From NCBI GenBank assembly GCA_963921425.1, contig OY992840.1, positions 4,032,501 through 4,096,500 on the forward strand: a DNA stretch of 64,000 nt, written 5' to 3'. Made by a program: the position numbers and the translations under genes. The notes under the pieces were generated by a model. That model saw nothing but the letters and a program-made list of their open reading frames with translations, searched no databases and had not been told where the DNA came from. The DNA is from Dryas octopetala (taxonomy: Eukaryota; Streptophyta; Magnoliopsida; Rosales; Rosaceae). Shown here one piece after another: positions 1 through 12,209 of the stretch. Every line of letters begins with the position of its first letter. Within the stretch, counting starts at the first letter, position 1.

Positions 1-113
1 TTGTTTCAAAGTTTTTCATAAACCTGTAAATAATGAGAATTAGTATGTAATAACTTCACAATTTAAATAGCTACGTAATAAATAGAATGTTAGTTTCAAA
101 TTTGTTGCCTTAC

Positions 114-2357
114 CGCTCAATTGGGTACTTCCATCTATACTGCAAGGGTCAACAATAACAGCTTCTTTAACCAAATGAATGGGTAAATGCACCATCACAT
201 CAAAAAATGAAGGAGGCTAGGAAATATCTTTTCTAGCTTGCACAAAGTGATTGCTAATCAACTCGATAAGCTTCTAAACGTTTCAACTGTTCCATTTGTA
301 ATATCTCCTTCACCATTGGTTTTGGTAGAGTCCCTTGAATTGCGATGGGAAGAAGTATTTGCATTAAGACATGACAATCATGGCTTTTAAGGCCAACAAG
401 TTTTTTCTCATTCACTCTAACACATGACGCTATGTTGGATGAGAAGTTGTCAGGTACACGTACTGATGCCAAAGCACCTAGCAACATCTGTTTTTCATCA
501 TTTGACATATTGTATTCTACAGGAGGGAGCATAGTACGATCATCATTGGGTATAGGATGAAGTTTGTGTTTGATGTCTAGATCTGCAAGATCAGCTTGTG
601 CTCTAATACCATCCTTATTTTTTCCATCAATTTCAAATATGGTCCCAATAATGTTGTTTGTTACATGCATTTTTCTCAATGTGCATGACATCTAGATTAT
701 GCCTAATTAGCATGTCCTTCCAATTAGGCAATTCAAATTTTTTTTTTCTTCCACTGTCCTTCATACACATCTAAAAGACCCCGCTTACGTGCACACTTAG
801 TGGTTTTTCCTTTTCCAAAGTTGAATATCAAATCGAATAGAACTATCAAATCGGATAGAACTATCAAACAATCCATACCCGTCATAGGAAATAGGGGTTT
901 ACGAAACTCCTGATGACCATTTAACATCTGTGTTTGCCTTCGATAACAATGTGTCATTGGTAACCATCGTCTACGACCCATGTATGCATGTTTTTTACCA
1001 TGCGTTAGCCATAAAGATGTGGGATCATCGCCACACTTTGGACACACTTTCTTCCCTTTTGTGCTCTATCTTGATAGCATAGCATAAGTTGGAAAGTCAT
1101 TGATTGTCCATAATAAGGCAGCACGCATTTTTTCTACCATGACTATCATATGTTTGTATGCCGGTGTCGCATAAAAAATTCAACTCAACAATCAAGGGTC
1201 ACATGAAGACATCAATATGATTACCAGGGCTCTTTGGACCTGGAATCAAAAGTGACAATATTAAATAAGGTTGTTTCATACACATCCATGGCGGAAGATT
1301 GTAAACTGCAATAATAACCGGCCATGTACTATGAGATCTACTAATGATGCCAAAAGGATTAAACCTGTCACTAGCAAGACCTAACCGAATATTTCGAATT
1401 TCTCTACCAAAATTAGGGTAAGTCTCATCCAAGTATTTCCATGCAGGAGAGTCGGCAAGGGGCGTAGCACACCATCATTTGGTCTTATATCTGAATGTCA
1501 TATAATTGACTTAGCTGTGTATCGTAACATGTACAATTGTTGTAGTCTAGGACCAATGGGAAAGTAACGTAGCACTTTCTTGGGTACTTTGGTATGCTTC
1601 CTCCCAATAGGTGGTTTGTATCTATTTTCACCACAAGTTCCACAAACACTGTCATTTGCGTGCTCTTTCCAGTATAATATACAGTCATTGGGACAAGCGT
1701 GAATTTTCTCATAATTTAGTCCAAGAGCCTTGATGATTTTTTCTGTGTGGTATAAATTAGAGGGCATAGTTTCACCAATTGGGAAATGCTCTTTGATTAA
1801 TTTCAATAATACAGAAAATGAAACATCTGTCCAATTGTGCAGGACTTTTATCTGATACAATTTCACCAAAAAATCTATCTTTTTTTTTATTGCTCCCAGG
1901 CTACAACTCATTTTCAACCTCATTCAGTAAATCAACAAATTGTTGTGCATCACCAATGGGTTCGTTCAAAGATGAAGAGGCCCCATCATTATCAGTTTGT
2001 ATTGGAATTTCGTGATCACCATACACATCATCAAGCATTCCAAACATGTCAAAGTTGTGGACTTGTGTCTGCTCAAGTGGATCATAATTAACTTGTACTT
2101 GATCGCCAATACTACTCTATGATTCACCATGGTGGATCCATGGCTGATTAATGTACGGACTATACATTCCATCAACATAAAGGTGGTCTGTGACATCTTG
2201 TGGGGAACACCAATATTCATTATAGCATCAACAATATAGGCATTTAATTGTTCCCTCGATCAAATGAAGCTACATTTACTGCATGGTTGATGAATGCATG
2301 CATGCCATTCTTGAATTCATCATCCAAACTATTCTTCCTTGGACAAGACTTGTCCAT
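114..2357 (-). pseudogene. CACTA TNP2-type transposase, degraded
   Basis: This is the DDE-type transposase of CACTA elements, which binds and cuts the element ends. Reading leftward on the minus strand, 2357 starts a transposase-associated domain (MDKS, then NGMHAFINHAVN), which stops at an in-frame TAA. Next, 1923-1498 has the typical LYHTEKIIKALGL and CPNDCILYWKEH zinc-ribbon part with CGTCGENRY. 1432-1199 has SDRFNPFG, WPVIIAVYNLPPWMCMK and LIPGPKSPG. 1047-733 has MCPKCGD and KHAYMGRRRWLP. 691-254 has GLKSHDCHVLMQ. Around 225-114 the DUF4218 part continues (HLPIHLVKEAV, then QYRWKYPIER in another frame), ending at a GT donor after 114. The pieces lie in different frames with stops between them, so this is a pseudogene. 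Length and domain order fit the family. Confidence 0.85.
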
Positions 2358-2538
2358 ATGGGCTGTACCAAATGATGCATATTAAGACATGCAAACAACA
2401 TGCAAAAAGTTATAAATTGTCAACAAATTAATATGATAACATAACAAGGATACCAAATAAAAAATGAAATTACAATAGCTTAGTGCAATTTCTATTACCT
2501 TGTACCTCCAAATCCTAAGGAAAGATCCTAACTCATTC

Positions 2539-2741
2539 AGTAATGTTATCTTCTATATTACAGGTATGAGGTTTGCTAATTGTTACCATATTTGTAAAAT
2601 TTGGCAACATGCCCCCATGGTCCCGTAGTACACGCTACATATGTGTACCACGGGAGCAAAGAGAAGTGTGATGCCAAATTTCCAAAATGGTAACAATTTG
2701 CAAAACCCAAGTCGGTAATATAGAAAATAACATTACCAAAC
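2539..2741. repeat. Foldback (hairpin) repeat of about 200 bp
   Basis: The left half, from TAATGTTATCTTCTATATTA at 2540, is the imperfect reverse complement of the right half ending near 2740 (AATATAGAAAATAACATTA). The stem continues through matching ATTGTTACCAT and AAATTTGGCA blocks, with the loop near 2610-2650. It is a MITE-like hairpin inside the CACTA element. No target duplication was identified. Confidence 0.6.
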
Positions 2742-4280
2742 TGTCCAAAAATGGGACAATTCAAGAATTCACAATCGATGCGTGGATATCAATTGCAAAT
2801 CCTTAAACAGATGATCTAGGCTTAATGAAAATGAGCAAATTAAAATTAAAAACAAAGACCCTTAAATCTTAACAATCATCATGCGAACTCACATCACATA
2901 TCAGTACAACATATGCATATCTTTGTTAACAAAGATGATATTTTTGTGCATATTACATACATGTTTTTGTTAGTGTCAAAACTATTTCATATATTTTTAT
3001 ATATGCAACTATAAGACAGACAGTAGCAGAAAAATATTTAATAAATTCAAAAGTATATCATTTTCGACCATAACAATAAGTTAATATATAATTATACATG
3101 TAAACGATTTAATCTATTTTTATATGCTTTCTAAAACAAAAAAACAATCTATTTTTATATTTTTCTAACTTGTAGAAAGTAATTGATCTATTTGTTTTCT
3201 ATAAACTATTTATGGAATTTAGGATTCATCCATGTAAAAAGTATTTAATCTATATCAAACAATCTAATCTATTTTGATAAGATGATGCGGGCTCATTGAT
3301 AGTATTGGAGTTTAAAAAAAATGTGACTTCATAATTATAGTTTACTTAGTTTCAATTTTGCAATAATAATCATAGATACAAGATTATAGATTGGGTTTAT
3401 TTGATGATAGTGTACTCTCCTTGTTGGTTGGACAACCAATCTATCCCAAAAAAATAAAAAAGATCTGCTCTATAAGTTGAAGGTTTCCACCATGTTGTCC
3501 TCTGGTTTTCCACGACAAGAAGGAAGAAGAAGAAGTGAGGAATTGTCAAGTTTTTTGGACTAAATTTATTCTATGGAAGCACAAATATGTCAAATGTGTC
3601 TGTGGGGGAAACCTCGAGGTTCTGCATTTGCAGATAGTTGTCTTGTCTAATAGCCCCATAAGGCACAATTAAGCGTGTCTTTGATTATAGTCAAACGATA
3701 CTCCTACTATATCAGCTTTAGTTGACATGACTAACAAGTCGCACAATGGTATTATTTGTGTCCAATTACTTAAACAAAAAGCACGTATATTTGTGTCTTA
3801 TGACTGTAACAAAGTAGTTGTGTCTTATGATAAAAATAAAAAAGAGCAGAATATTTGAGCAGAAATCTAATTTAATATTTTTTTTAGTTTAGTGATTAAA
3901 AAATTGAAAGGGCACAACTAATGACAATCAACACCATGTTCGCTCCATGAAGAACATTTTTTTTAATTAATGTCAAACATTTTTTTTCTTAAAAAATGTT
4001 GGAACTAACTAAATAATTATTTTTTGAATGAATTAGAATGGTATTTTGTAATTGTAAACTCATAGTGATTGTGAAAATCACTATTTTTTTTAAATAGATA
4101 AAAAAAATTTATTACTTAGAAGTAAACAACCCGAAGACAAGTACATCATAATTAAATTGAACAACCAAATTTAAAAACATGTGACTACAAAAACACAAAA
4201 CATAATTAAAACCCATTATGGCAAACACCTTATACACAAATTTATTATAGGAAAACATTGCATATAAGAACTACGACTCA

Positions 4281-5733
4281 TCATCTGAGATGCGTATAAT
4301 ATATCTCAATGTTGCTAGGCCTAACACGATCTGTCTCCACATTGTTCAGTTGAGGAGGATCACGCGTTTGAGATGGGACGTGTGATGGACGGTTAACATA
4401 ATTGTAATTTTGCATATTATAATCATTAAGACATACAATAGAGCTCTCAGAAAGATCTTGTATGCTTTCTTTGGAAACTAAGTTAATAGGATACTTAATG
4501 GTTCTACTTGAATAAGCCCAATTTGGTAACACACGTCTTTGTGCAAAAGATATAACTTCGTTAATGGGGGATAAGGTATTTGTGCGACGACCGTCGACAA
4601 CAGAATTTGGGATATGGTTGACAATAAGGCGACGAGAGTTGCTCCGACCAACAATACGTGCATTTTGATGGCGAAGAGGATGATTTGTTGAAGAAAATGC
4701 AGTTGTCACTATTGAGTCAAATGAATTACCACTACTTTGGGATTCTGTCTCAATACAAACGCCACGTCGATGACAATCACCCATGAGCAACAACTAAGTT
4801 ATAATCTGGTTTACAAAATATGCAAGAACAAGTGTGCATGGTAAGAAGCCATTATATTAATTATATAGTGAAAATAAGGGGCACAAATTCACGAATTTGT
4901 GCCATATATGGTAATCACATGCACATCAACGTCTCATCCATATCAGAAAAGCTGACGCACAAAAAGCAAAAGTAGGTGTGCACAAGTATTAATATTTGTA
5001 TCTTATATATATATATTATTTTTTAAAAAGTGAGTGGGCATGTTTATATTGATTTGTGTCCTATATAGCTTTAACTCACTAAATATTTCAATTACAACAC
5101 TTGTTTGCAATGCATGATATATTAAATACAATGAAAATTGTATTTAATGGAACATCTAAAAATAAAAACAGATAACTTCATTATTTAACAAACAAACTAA
5201 TACATTGCAAGAAACATACAAACAAACTAGTACATCGCAAGAAACATAGAAATTGCCCCAAATGCTATAATATGAAGCCATAACATTATAACTACCTAAC
5301 TTATTCTGATGTGGAGTCAGTATCATTCTCGTCAATAAAACCTAATTTACATATGTAGTTTGCATACCACATCTTGTAATCATGTTTATCCCAACTTCCA
5401 ATTTTATTGGACGGTCCTTCACCTTCATCCGCATCAGCACCATTGTAACGATCAATGCTCAAATTAGACTTCGTCTTGTCTGAGATCAATGAGTCATTTT
5501 TAGGGGCATGACGAGGAACCTTTTTTTTTTTTACGCACAACATCAATGGAAACACAAGTAGGTGGTTGTGAATTACCTGAACTTTTAGGTGGGGAATCCT
5601 TTATCACAATCATTTCTGGAAGCATTTCAATTTGGGGCGCATTAACATTATATGGACTTGATCCAACTAAGTCACTGTAATTTCTTGAGTTCTTGCCTAC
5701 CAATTGTTTACCACGATTCTGATTTCTCTTCAT
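4281..5733 (-). pseudogene. Second gene of the CACTA element, unrecognised product
   Basis: Two open stretches lie between the TNP2 remnant and the element's 5' end. The first, 5733-5301, reads MKRNQNRGKQLVGKNSRNY and changes frame at a run of about 14 T at 5519-5532 (lysine codons on the coding strand), so a slippage indel there probably broke it; it ends acidic (FIDENDTDSTSE). The second, 4793-4281 (170 codons), is rich in Ser, Arg and Asn and has no motif I know. CACTA elements usually carry a second DNA-binding protein (TNPA class), and position suggests that role, but I see no sequence evidence of homology. They could be exons of one gene or unrelated frames. Confidence 0.4.
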
Positions 5734-6575
5734 AAAGTTGGAGTGTAAGTTAATGTTTTAGAAGGAAAAATAGCTAGAGGTAAATTTGAGAACTTGGGAG
5801 TTGAAGCCAAAGCCAAATACAAAGGCGCAGAATATAAAGAAGGAGATTTAGTTACTTCCCAACAAACACGCCTTTCAGAAAAATTGACAACTGGTTGCAC
5901 GGATTTCAAAGCAGTAATAAGTAAAAAGGTACATTTGATAACAATTGTGTCACTACAGACACAAATAATACATTTTTTGTATACGAGCTGTCACATCTAC
6001 CATTATTTTAACACAATTATTTGTGCACCTTTTAAAATTGTGCAGGTATTCTCTAACATGCGGAGGGCGTGGCAATTTGGATATAAACAGAGGCACGAAA
6101 ATCATGTCCTATATGATAGGACACATATAAGAAATGCACAATCACATGTGGACTATATAATAGAACACATATACATTTTATATTTGTGCCCCTTGTTGAA
6201 TAACAAGTCACAAAACTATATTTGTGTCTCTTTGTATGAGCCTTAATTATGTCAATTTTTCTTGTAGTGAAAGATCTCTTATTGATTAGCTGCTGAACCA
6301 CAAATTTGAAGGCTAGTTATTGAAACTAATCCAACTTCAATTTCCCAAGAAACCCAAGTTAGACCCCAACTAAATTTTCTAATAGCTAGCTGACCTTATT
6401 ATTTTTTAGTCTTTAATTTACGTCTGCACACATAATGTACCACTATTTTCTCTTTTATTTTTAAACCTCTTTTTCTTTTCTAATTAATATATTGTCGATG
6501 ATATATATATGCAATATTTTTTTGTTTGGGCCTCCTTTAAGAACTCATAAATTGAAACAATAATAATATTTTTTA

Positions 6576-7023
6576 GGGGTTTTTTTTTTTTTTTTTTTTT
6601 TTTATATTTAGTACCTAAACTTTGACCCTTGTCTTAATGTGATACCTAAACTTTTATTTGTCCCAATTGAGTACCTAAACTTTTATTTTGTGTCTAATAG
6701 GTACCAAAATGAATTTCTGTTAAAATTTTCAACAAAAGTTAGGGGCAATATAGTTACTTCAAAAAATTTATATTTTAATTATAATTTTTTATTTTTTTTG
6801 TTTGTTGTGTTTTTTTTTAATAATTTTAAACATATAAAGAAAATAATTAAAATATACTTTGACTATATTGCCCTTAACTTTTTTTGACAATTTTAACAGA
6901 AATTCATTTTGGTACCTATTAGACACAAAATAAAAGTTTAGGTACTCAATTAGGACAAATAAAAGTTTAGGTACCACATTAAGACAAAGGTCAAAGTTTA
7001 GGTACTAAATATGAAATAAACCC
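6576..7023. mobile_element. Mutator-type MITE with long terminal inverted repeats
   Basis: This 448-bp foldback element is bounded by a perfect 9-bp duplication, TATTTTTTA, at 6567-6575 and 7024-7032. The ends (GGGG then T-tract; GGGTTTATTT on the other strand) lead into about 140 bp of inverted repeat built from TAGTACCTAAACTTT, GGTACCAAAATGAATTTC and related blocks. A 9-bp duplication with long inverted repeats is the Mutator-like signature. The similar open frames on both strands are a by-product of the symmetry. Confidence 0.85.
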
Positions 7024-7386
7024 TATTTTTTAAGGTCATTTATGAGGAAGTCGAATCCGTGTTAAAATTTCGGAACCCCTAAAAAACGAAATTTTCGGCG
7101 AAATTTCGCCGAAAACTTCGAAATTTAAACCCTTGGTTGGACTACATAATCTAATATTTTTTTCTTTCTTTTTTGGGGTGCAAGAGGTGGATCTATTAGC
7201 TGTATTCCCATTGTACGAGTGTGAACTATATTTTTTTTCTTAGTTACTTACTTACAGTTCATTAATTAACAAATTTCCTAGAGTGGGTGACCGCAATATT
7301 TTTTTTTTTTTTGGATTTTTGGTATTGAGCCCTCTTCAATAACACATATTTATATATAACTAACTTATTTAATTATGTGTATTTAT

Positions 7387-8110
7387 TATAGGATGAACCC
7401 AAATAAGATTGACAATGATGATTCAAGTTTTGAAAGTGATTCATCGACTAATTTAGAGGATTCACTTGAAGAGTTGCTCGTAATTACAAATCTACATAAA
7501 AATCACTTACGTTTAAGTAAAGAGCCGTATAGGACTTCACAATTATCAGGTCGTCAATATGTGATAGAGTTGTTGAATGGACATCCTGATAGGTTATTTG
7601 ATTTAGTAAGAATGAACAAAGATATATTTGTGAACTTGTGCTCGACTTTAAGGGGGTCAGATTTTTTACAAGATGATAGATCAGTTTGTGTCGAGGAGCG
7701 AGGCATTGTGTATGTTTTTGTATACTATTTGTCATACAATTCGCAATAAGGTTGTTGATGAGATATTTCAACATTCTAAAGAGACTGTATCAAGACAATT
7801 TACAAGAGTTCTCAAAGCAATATGTCGACTTGGCGCTCATATAATTCAACTTGGCCGGAAATATGGATGAGACTCTTCCTAAGATCATGAGAAATCCCAA
7901 GCATTATTCATGATTTGAGGTATTAAATTCAATTAGTATTAGTATATAATACAAATTTAATAATTTTACTAAATTCAATATAGTTTGGTACTAACATTTA
8001 ATTATTTGAATTGTCACTTGGTAGAATTGTGTTGGGTCGGGCAATTGATGGAACAAATATTAGTGCATGGGCACCTGCATCGAAAAAAGTCCCTGTGCAG
8101 AATTTTAATA
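7387..8110 (+). pseudogene. PIF/Harbinger (HARBI1-like) transposase, truncated and frameshifted
   Basis: The exon starts after a TTATTATAG acceptor at 7387 (MNPNKIDNDDSS). It has an acidic N-terminus, then the helix-rich region found before the nuclease in plant Harbinger proteins (LFDLVRMNKDIFVNLC). Around 7694 a 4-base insertion shifts the frame. The next frame carries MFLYTICHTIRNKVV and ETVSRQFTRVLKAIC, the classic HARBI1 helix-turn-helix. A further shift near 7862 and a TGA near 7913 follow, then an apparent intron (GT after 7919). The next exon near 8030-8110 has AIDGTNISAWAP, which holds the first catalytic Asp of the DDE triad. Everything after that is missing, so the protein cannot be active. 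The neighbouring CACTA element is unrelated. Confidence 0.8.
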
Positions 8111-8276
8111 TGGGGCCCTATTAAATGCCTATTTGTAAGATTTAGTTCCAATAAAATGCATTAGTGTGAAGGCTAATGGAATGAGTGTACTACATTTACG
8201 AAGAAATCAAATAAACTATGTTTAGTATTAAGTTAGAAAGCAAATGCAAACTTTAAGAAGTAATAAGACATGCAAG

Positions 8277-9483
8277 CACTACTAAAAAGCGGGTCATAAA
8301 GCACTGCCCAGGGCAGTGCCCTTAGGCATTAACGGGCACGGTACTCTATGGCCTAGAGCCTTTTGGCCACAGAATGGCCATTGTAGGGGTCTCTAATGCT
8401 AATTATGCTATTCAACACTGCATAGTCCAACCGTGGCACAATTGTGAGTGGGTCCCACATGCTTTTGCACTGCCTTATTGTATGTCTTAAGCAGTCACAA
8501 ATTTCTTGGATATTGCATTAACCATGGTCAATCCTTTTTTATTTTTTCTTACCTATCATTATCTAATTAAAATTAATATTATTTAAAATGCAAATACCCA
8601 AGAATCCCCAAACCCCATCTACAGGAACGTCCCCCACCTCTACCCATTTTCAACGGTGACTTAAAGTCGCTGGACTTTGGCATCAACATGACTCAAGATT
8701 TTGTGAGAACACTAGATCGAAGACTTCCATATTAAGTAGTAGTTGTGGTGAGCCAAGGAGGTGTTGCGAGAATCACCAACTAGCCACAATAGTGTGGGAA
8801 ACTATGCGGCGACGAGTTTGAGCTATTTCTGACATTGGAAGGTGGTGGTGTCACTGACGTTCTCTAAATCGTGGACTTTCAAGTGGTGTTGTGCGATCGA
8901 GGAGATCCGGTGCAACGATGATTGCGAGGCGGCATCTAGGAACTCGCTAACAATGGGTAAGAAAAATATGGGGTAAGAAGAAGACGAGCAAATAGCTTGG
9001 AGTAGTACCTGGGCGAAGGCTCCAGTATCTGCAGCAAGATGTACATAAGTGGTGGGGATGAGGCTGAGAGAGGTTATAATAGGAGTGGGCTGAGAGGTAA
9101 AGTATTTGAAATTAAAATCCCCAGCAGCCCGCCCAACCCCATCTGCATCAACTGCATCAACCCCTCCCTTCCCCCCAAATCTTTAGATTAATATTTGAAC
9201 ATTTATTTTCAACTCTTTTTTAAAATTTAATATTAAAAAATTCCAAATTAGTGCCCAACTAGGAATAAATTTATTTTTCTATTCGAAATGAATGTCAGAA
9301 TGTCAGGGCCGACAGAAAAAGCTTGATAGCATTTCTAAATGGGCACGGTATAGTAGCGGAAAATCTATTGGGCACCCTTAATCGGTATCCTATATGAGAT
9401 TACACACCTATTTTTATTCAATTGTGCCCTATGTATTAACAGTGGCTATTAAACAATGTCGTATGCCCAGTTTTCTAGTAGTG
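8277..9483. mobile_element. Non-autonomous CACTA element, complete ends
   Basis: The left end is CACTACTAAAAAGCGGGTC; the right end, read on the minus strand, is CACTACTAGAAAACTGGGC. A perfect 3-bp duplication, AAG, flanks it (8274-8276 and 9484-9486). The 1207-bp interior has no transposase frame. The subterminal words GGGCACGGTA and GGGCAC recur near both ends (about 8333, 9347 and 9370), as expected of CACTA binding sites. It sits 165 bp past the truncated Harbinger gene. Confidence 0.9.
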
Positions 9484-9486
9484 AAG

Positions 9487-9978
9487 GATTCCTTGTCTAA
9501 CACTTGCCGCCCAAGATTAGTGTAGGGCTATCCTAGTTTGTATAGGGTTGTATTACTTGTTCACCAAGATTTGTTCCTTGAGGCTTACACGTTTGTACTT
9601 GTATAAATAGCCCTTTAACATAATCAATAAAGTCAAGAAATTACATAATTCTACACTAATGCTCCTCTATACACAAAGCCATGCATATATTAATTCTTAC
9701 AAATATAAGCAACATTTGAAAACTAACCCCTGCTAATTTCTCTCTAGAATTCTACTCTAACTTTAGCATTGGAGAGGGTTAGACTAGCACGTACCATACT
9801 GATACCTGAAAATTTTTAAAATTAAATTCTTTCTACAATCCAATTTTTTTCTTGTTAATTTATGGCACTGGGGGTACGTGGAAGTTTGGTGTGTGATCTT
9901 CATGTAGTTATTAGACCAGTCCATACTGATACCTTTCTAGTGACCCTTTCTTCCTTGTGCAGGATCCATCTTGGTGCT
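9487..9978. other. Intergenic stretch without recognised features
   Basis: AT-rich DNA between the short CACTA element and the Mutator-like element. I see no coding frame, RNA gene or clear repeat here. Confidence 0.5.
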
Positions 9979-10379
9979 TAAACAAAAGGTTTTTTACTCA
10001 AATATCACTTGAGCTGTAGGGGTGTGCTCAAATACCACCAAAACTTTTTTTTTTTTGTTAATTTAATTACCACCTGAACTTTCACATATTGGCCAATCTA
10101 CCACATACCGTCACTTCAGTTAATTTTTTTTTGTTTATTTTAAGGATATTTCTGTCAATTCATATGATAAAAGCATTTGAAATAAGGTCCGTTCATTATA
10201 ACTACTAAAGTTTAATTAAATTTTAGTTTAACTACCAAAATATAATTAGATTTAGTTTAGGTACCAGTTGACTTTTCAAAGAGTCTAAATATATAAATGT
10301 ATCCAATTATCATGTTATTTACGAATCTACCCTATTAAAAATTAGGTTTGTCTCAGTCTGAACAATATACTAATACCCA

Positions 10380-10790
10380 ATACATAGAGAAAATGGAGTC
10401 ACATACGTACATGACAGCAAACAATGTGTTTGATGAAGCGTCCAACCCCACATGCCCAATTACAAAGAGCCACCATTGGGGTCCTTGTCCAAATGTATAA
10501 TGTTATGTGACGGGTCAATTACTCCACCCACTTCCTTAACCTATGCAACCAATCCCACCTTCCTCTTTTCCTAAATATATAATACGTATAATCCATCTCC
10601 TTAGCCAACAATTAAAGATGAAGAGAGAGAGAAACAGAGACAAAAACAACAGAGAGATGACCATTAATTAATTACATCATGGAATTGCTGCCCCAATCCA
10701 AAATCGAAAGCACCTCCTTCATCAATTAATCTCATCAAACACAGATCAAGTACTTTCATGGCATGTAACCAAACCCAACTTTCAAGCCTC
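10380..10790 (+). promoter_or_regulatory. Promoter-like segment carried inside the Mutator-like element
   Basis: This stretch is less AT-rich than its surroundings and reads like a plant promoter and leader: a C-rich block (TCCACCCACTTCC), a TATA-like TAAATATATAATACG at about 10572, then 50 bp later an AG-rich leader (GAAGAGAGAGAGAAACAGAG) and short ATG frames. It ends where AT-rich element DNA resumes. Mutator-like elements commonly capture gene pieces, so capture of a host promoter is my inference. Confidence 0.3.
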
Positions 10791-10867
10791 ACCTATGCAC
10801 ATGTTTTTCTAATGACCCAGTTGCGAATTATGTCTGCAAATTTCATTTTGGTGTTTCATTTGTTAAT

Positions 10868-11045
10868 TTAGTCACAATTACATTATGATTGTGTGACATA
10901 CAACTGTGAATGTATATAGTCACAATTGTGACTGTCATGTAGTCACTAATGTGGTGACTTAGTCACAATTGTGATACTCACACTATATAGCAATCACAAT
11001 TGTGACTGACATGCAGTCACCAATGTAGCTAAGTCACAATTATAC
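10868..11045. repeat. Cluster of palindromic GTCACAATTGTGAC words
   Basis: The word GTCACAATTGTGACTG and partial forms (AGTCACAATTGTGA, ATGTAGTCAC, CATGCAGTCACCAA) recur about every 40-60 bp. A related cluster (CAGTCACAACTTAACTGTGACTG) sits at 24185-24430 in the related element. The words resemble subterminal protein-binding arrays of DNA transposons. Confidence 0.55.
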
Positions 11046-12209
11046 CAATACAGATCAGTCAAAATTATATTAATATTTATACATACACTAAATAATTTTA
11101 CCTATTTATTTTACTTAGGATCTCGTTTTCACTTAGTATTTAGGATATAACTCCCGGATTTGAGCTTAGGTCGAGAGCTAAATCATAAAAGCATAACCTA
11201 TTAACTCTAAAATTTGATTTTAAATCTTAAAATAGCAACTTGAAACGTTAAGCCCTAAACTATATTAAATCATAATCCAACAAACCTGCCATGAAACTCA
11301 ATAAAAAACATCTGAACTAACTTTCCAAAAATAAAATTAAAAATGATACAGATGTTGCTCTAGTGGTATGTTGGGCAACATATGCAGTGGCCCGTTCATG
11401 AGTGTAGTTTAGTCATTGTGAACCACAATTGTATATTTCAATGAATGATACAAGAGTATTGAAACTCTTGCATAAACTTCATCAGCCGTGGGTGGGCAAA
11501 TCTGTCAACCAATAAGGCCCAAAAGAAAGGGGCTGTTAGTTTGTGACCTAATCTGAAAATCAACTCTATTAATTAGTAGTCCAACCAAAAAATGATAGAG
11601 TCTTACTGGTTTTCTAAAAGATTATTGAAAATAGGTATTTAATCCTAATTTTATATAATATTGAAAAAAAATTCAAATTAAACCCACTAGAAAATAAAAG
11701 ACTTTAAGGGTATTTCCTTTTTTTGTTTTTTTGTTTTTAAGTTTTTTTTTTTAATTACATTTTAAAAATTGTTTTTAAAATAATAATATTTTTTTATTGT
11801 ATTCATGGACAAAATGGAAAGTTTGAAAATTTTTTAATGATTTAACAGAAAAATAGATGTCAGGTTGCAAATTGGCACATATTGATAACTTCAGGTGATA
11901 AATTGGCAAGAAAAAAAATTTGGGTGGGATGAGAGCACACTCCCTATAGTCCAGTGGTATTTTGGTAAAAAAGCCGAAACAAAACAACAAATCCTTTGAC
12001 CATCCACCACCATAACAAATGATTTTGCTGCAACTGTTAACATCCTCTTGCTTTGTCAGTGCAGAAAATCCTCATGACACAACCAAGCTCAAAGGAATAA
12101 ATATTATTTGAGAACGATATGCGGTCAATACATAAATGTCCATAGCTTATTAAAATTACATATATCGTTTCGGTAGAAAAATACATTATATATTTTCAAC
12201 ATAAAGAAA

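Larger units (their letters stand above)
1..6269 (-). mobile_element. CACTA (En/Spm) transposon, partial: 5' end at 6269, other end outside window
   Basis: The right terminus at 6256-6269 reads CACTACAAGAAAAA on the minus strand, the standard CACTA end. Inside it, 4860-6240 is rich in short subterminal words such as TTTGTGTC and TTTGTGCC in both orientations, the usual binding-site arrays of this superfamily. Minus-strand coding remnants follow in order: an unknown gene at 5733-4281, then a TNP2 transposase at 2357-114. The element runs off the left edge, so its 3-bp target duplication cannot be tested. Both genes are broken, so it is not autonomous as it stands. Bases 2742-4280 inside it hold no reading frame I can support, only AT-rich DNA and more of the same short words (3640-3830). 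Confidence 0.85.
9988..11975. mobile_element. Mutator-like element (2 kb, no transposase)
   Basis: Both ends carry about 150 bp of imperfect inverted repeat: GGTTTTTTACTCAAATA on the left; GGCTTTTTTACCAAAATA on the right read on the minus strand. They continue in parallel through GGGGTGTGCTC/GGGAGTGTGCTC, then T-runs and ACCACCTGAA/ATCACCTGAA blocks. Flanks are TAAACAAAA (9979-9987) and GAAACAAAA (11976-11984), a 9-bp duplication with one mismatch. There is no transposase. Part of the interior (about 10190-10310 and 11530-11660) is shared with 23960-24700, suggesting a second element nested in it. The right end lies 235 bp past the stop codon of the esterase gene. Confidence 0.8.

Noticed and set aside
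5794-6246. 150-codon frame on the plus strand
   Set aside because: It covers the CACTA subterminal repeat array; no family similarity.
6639-6977. Two similar frames on opposite strands
   Set aside because: They come from the inverted symmetry of the Mutator-type MITE.
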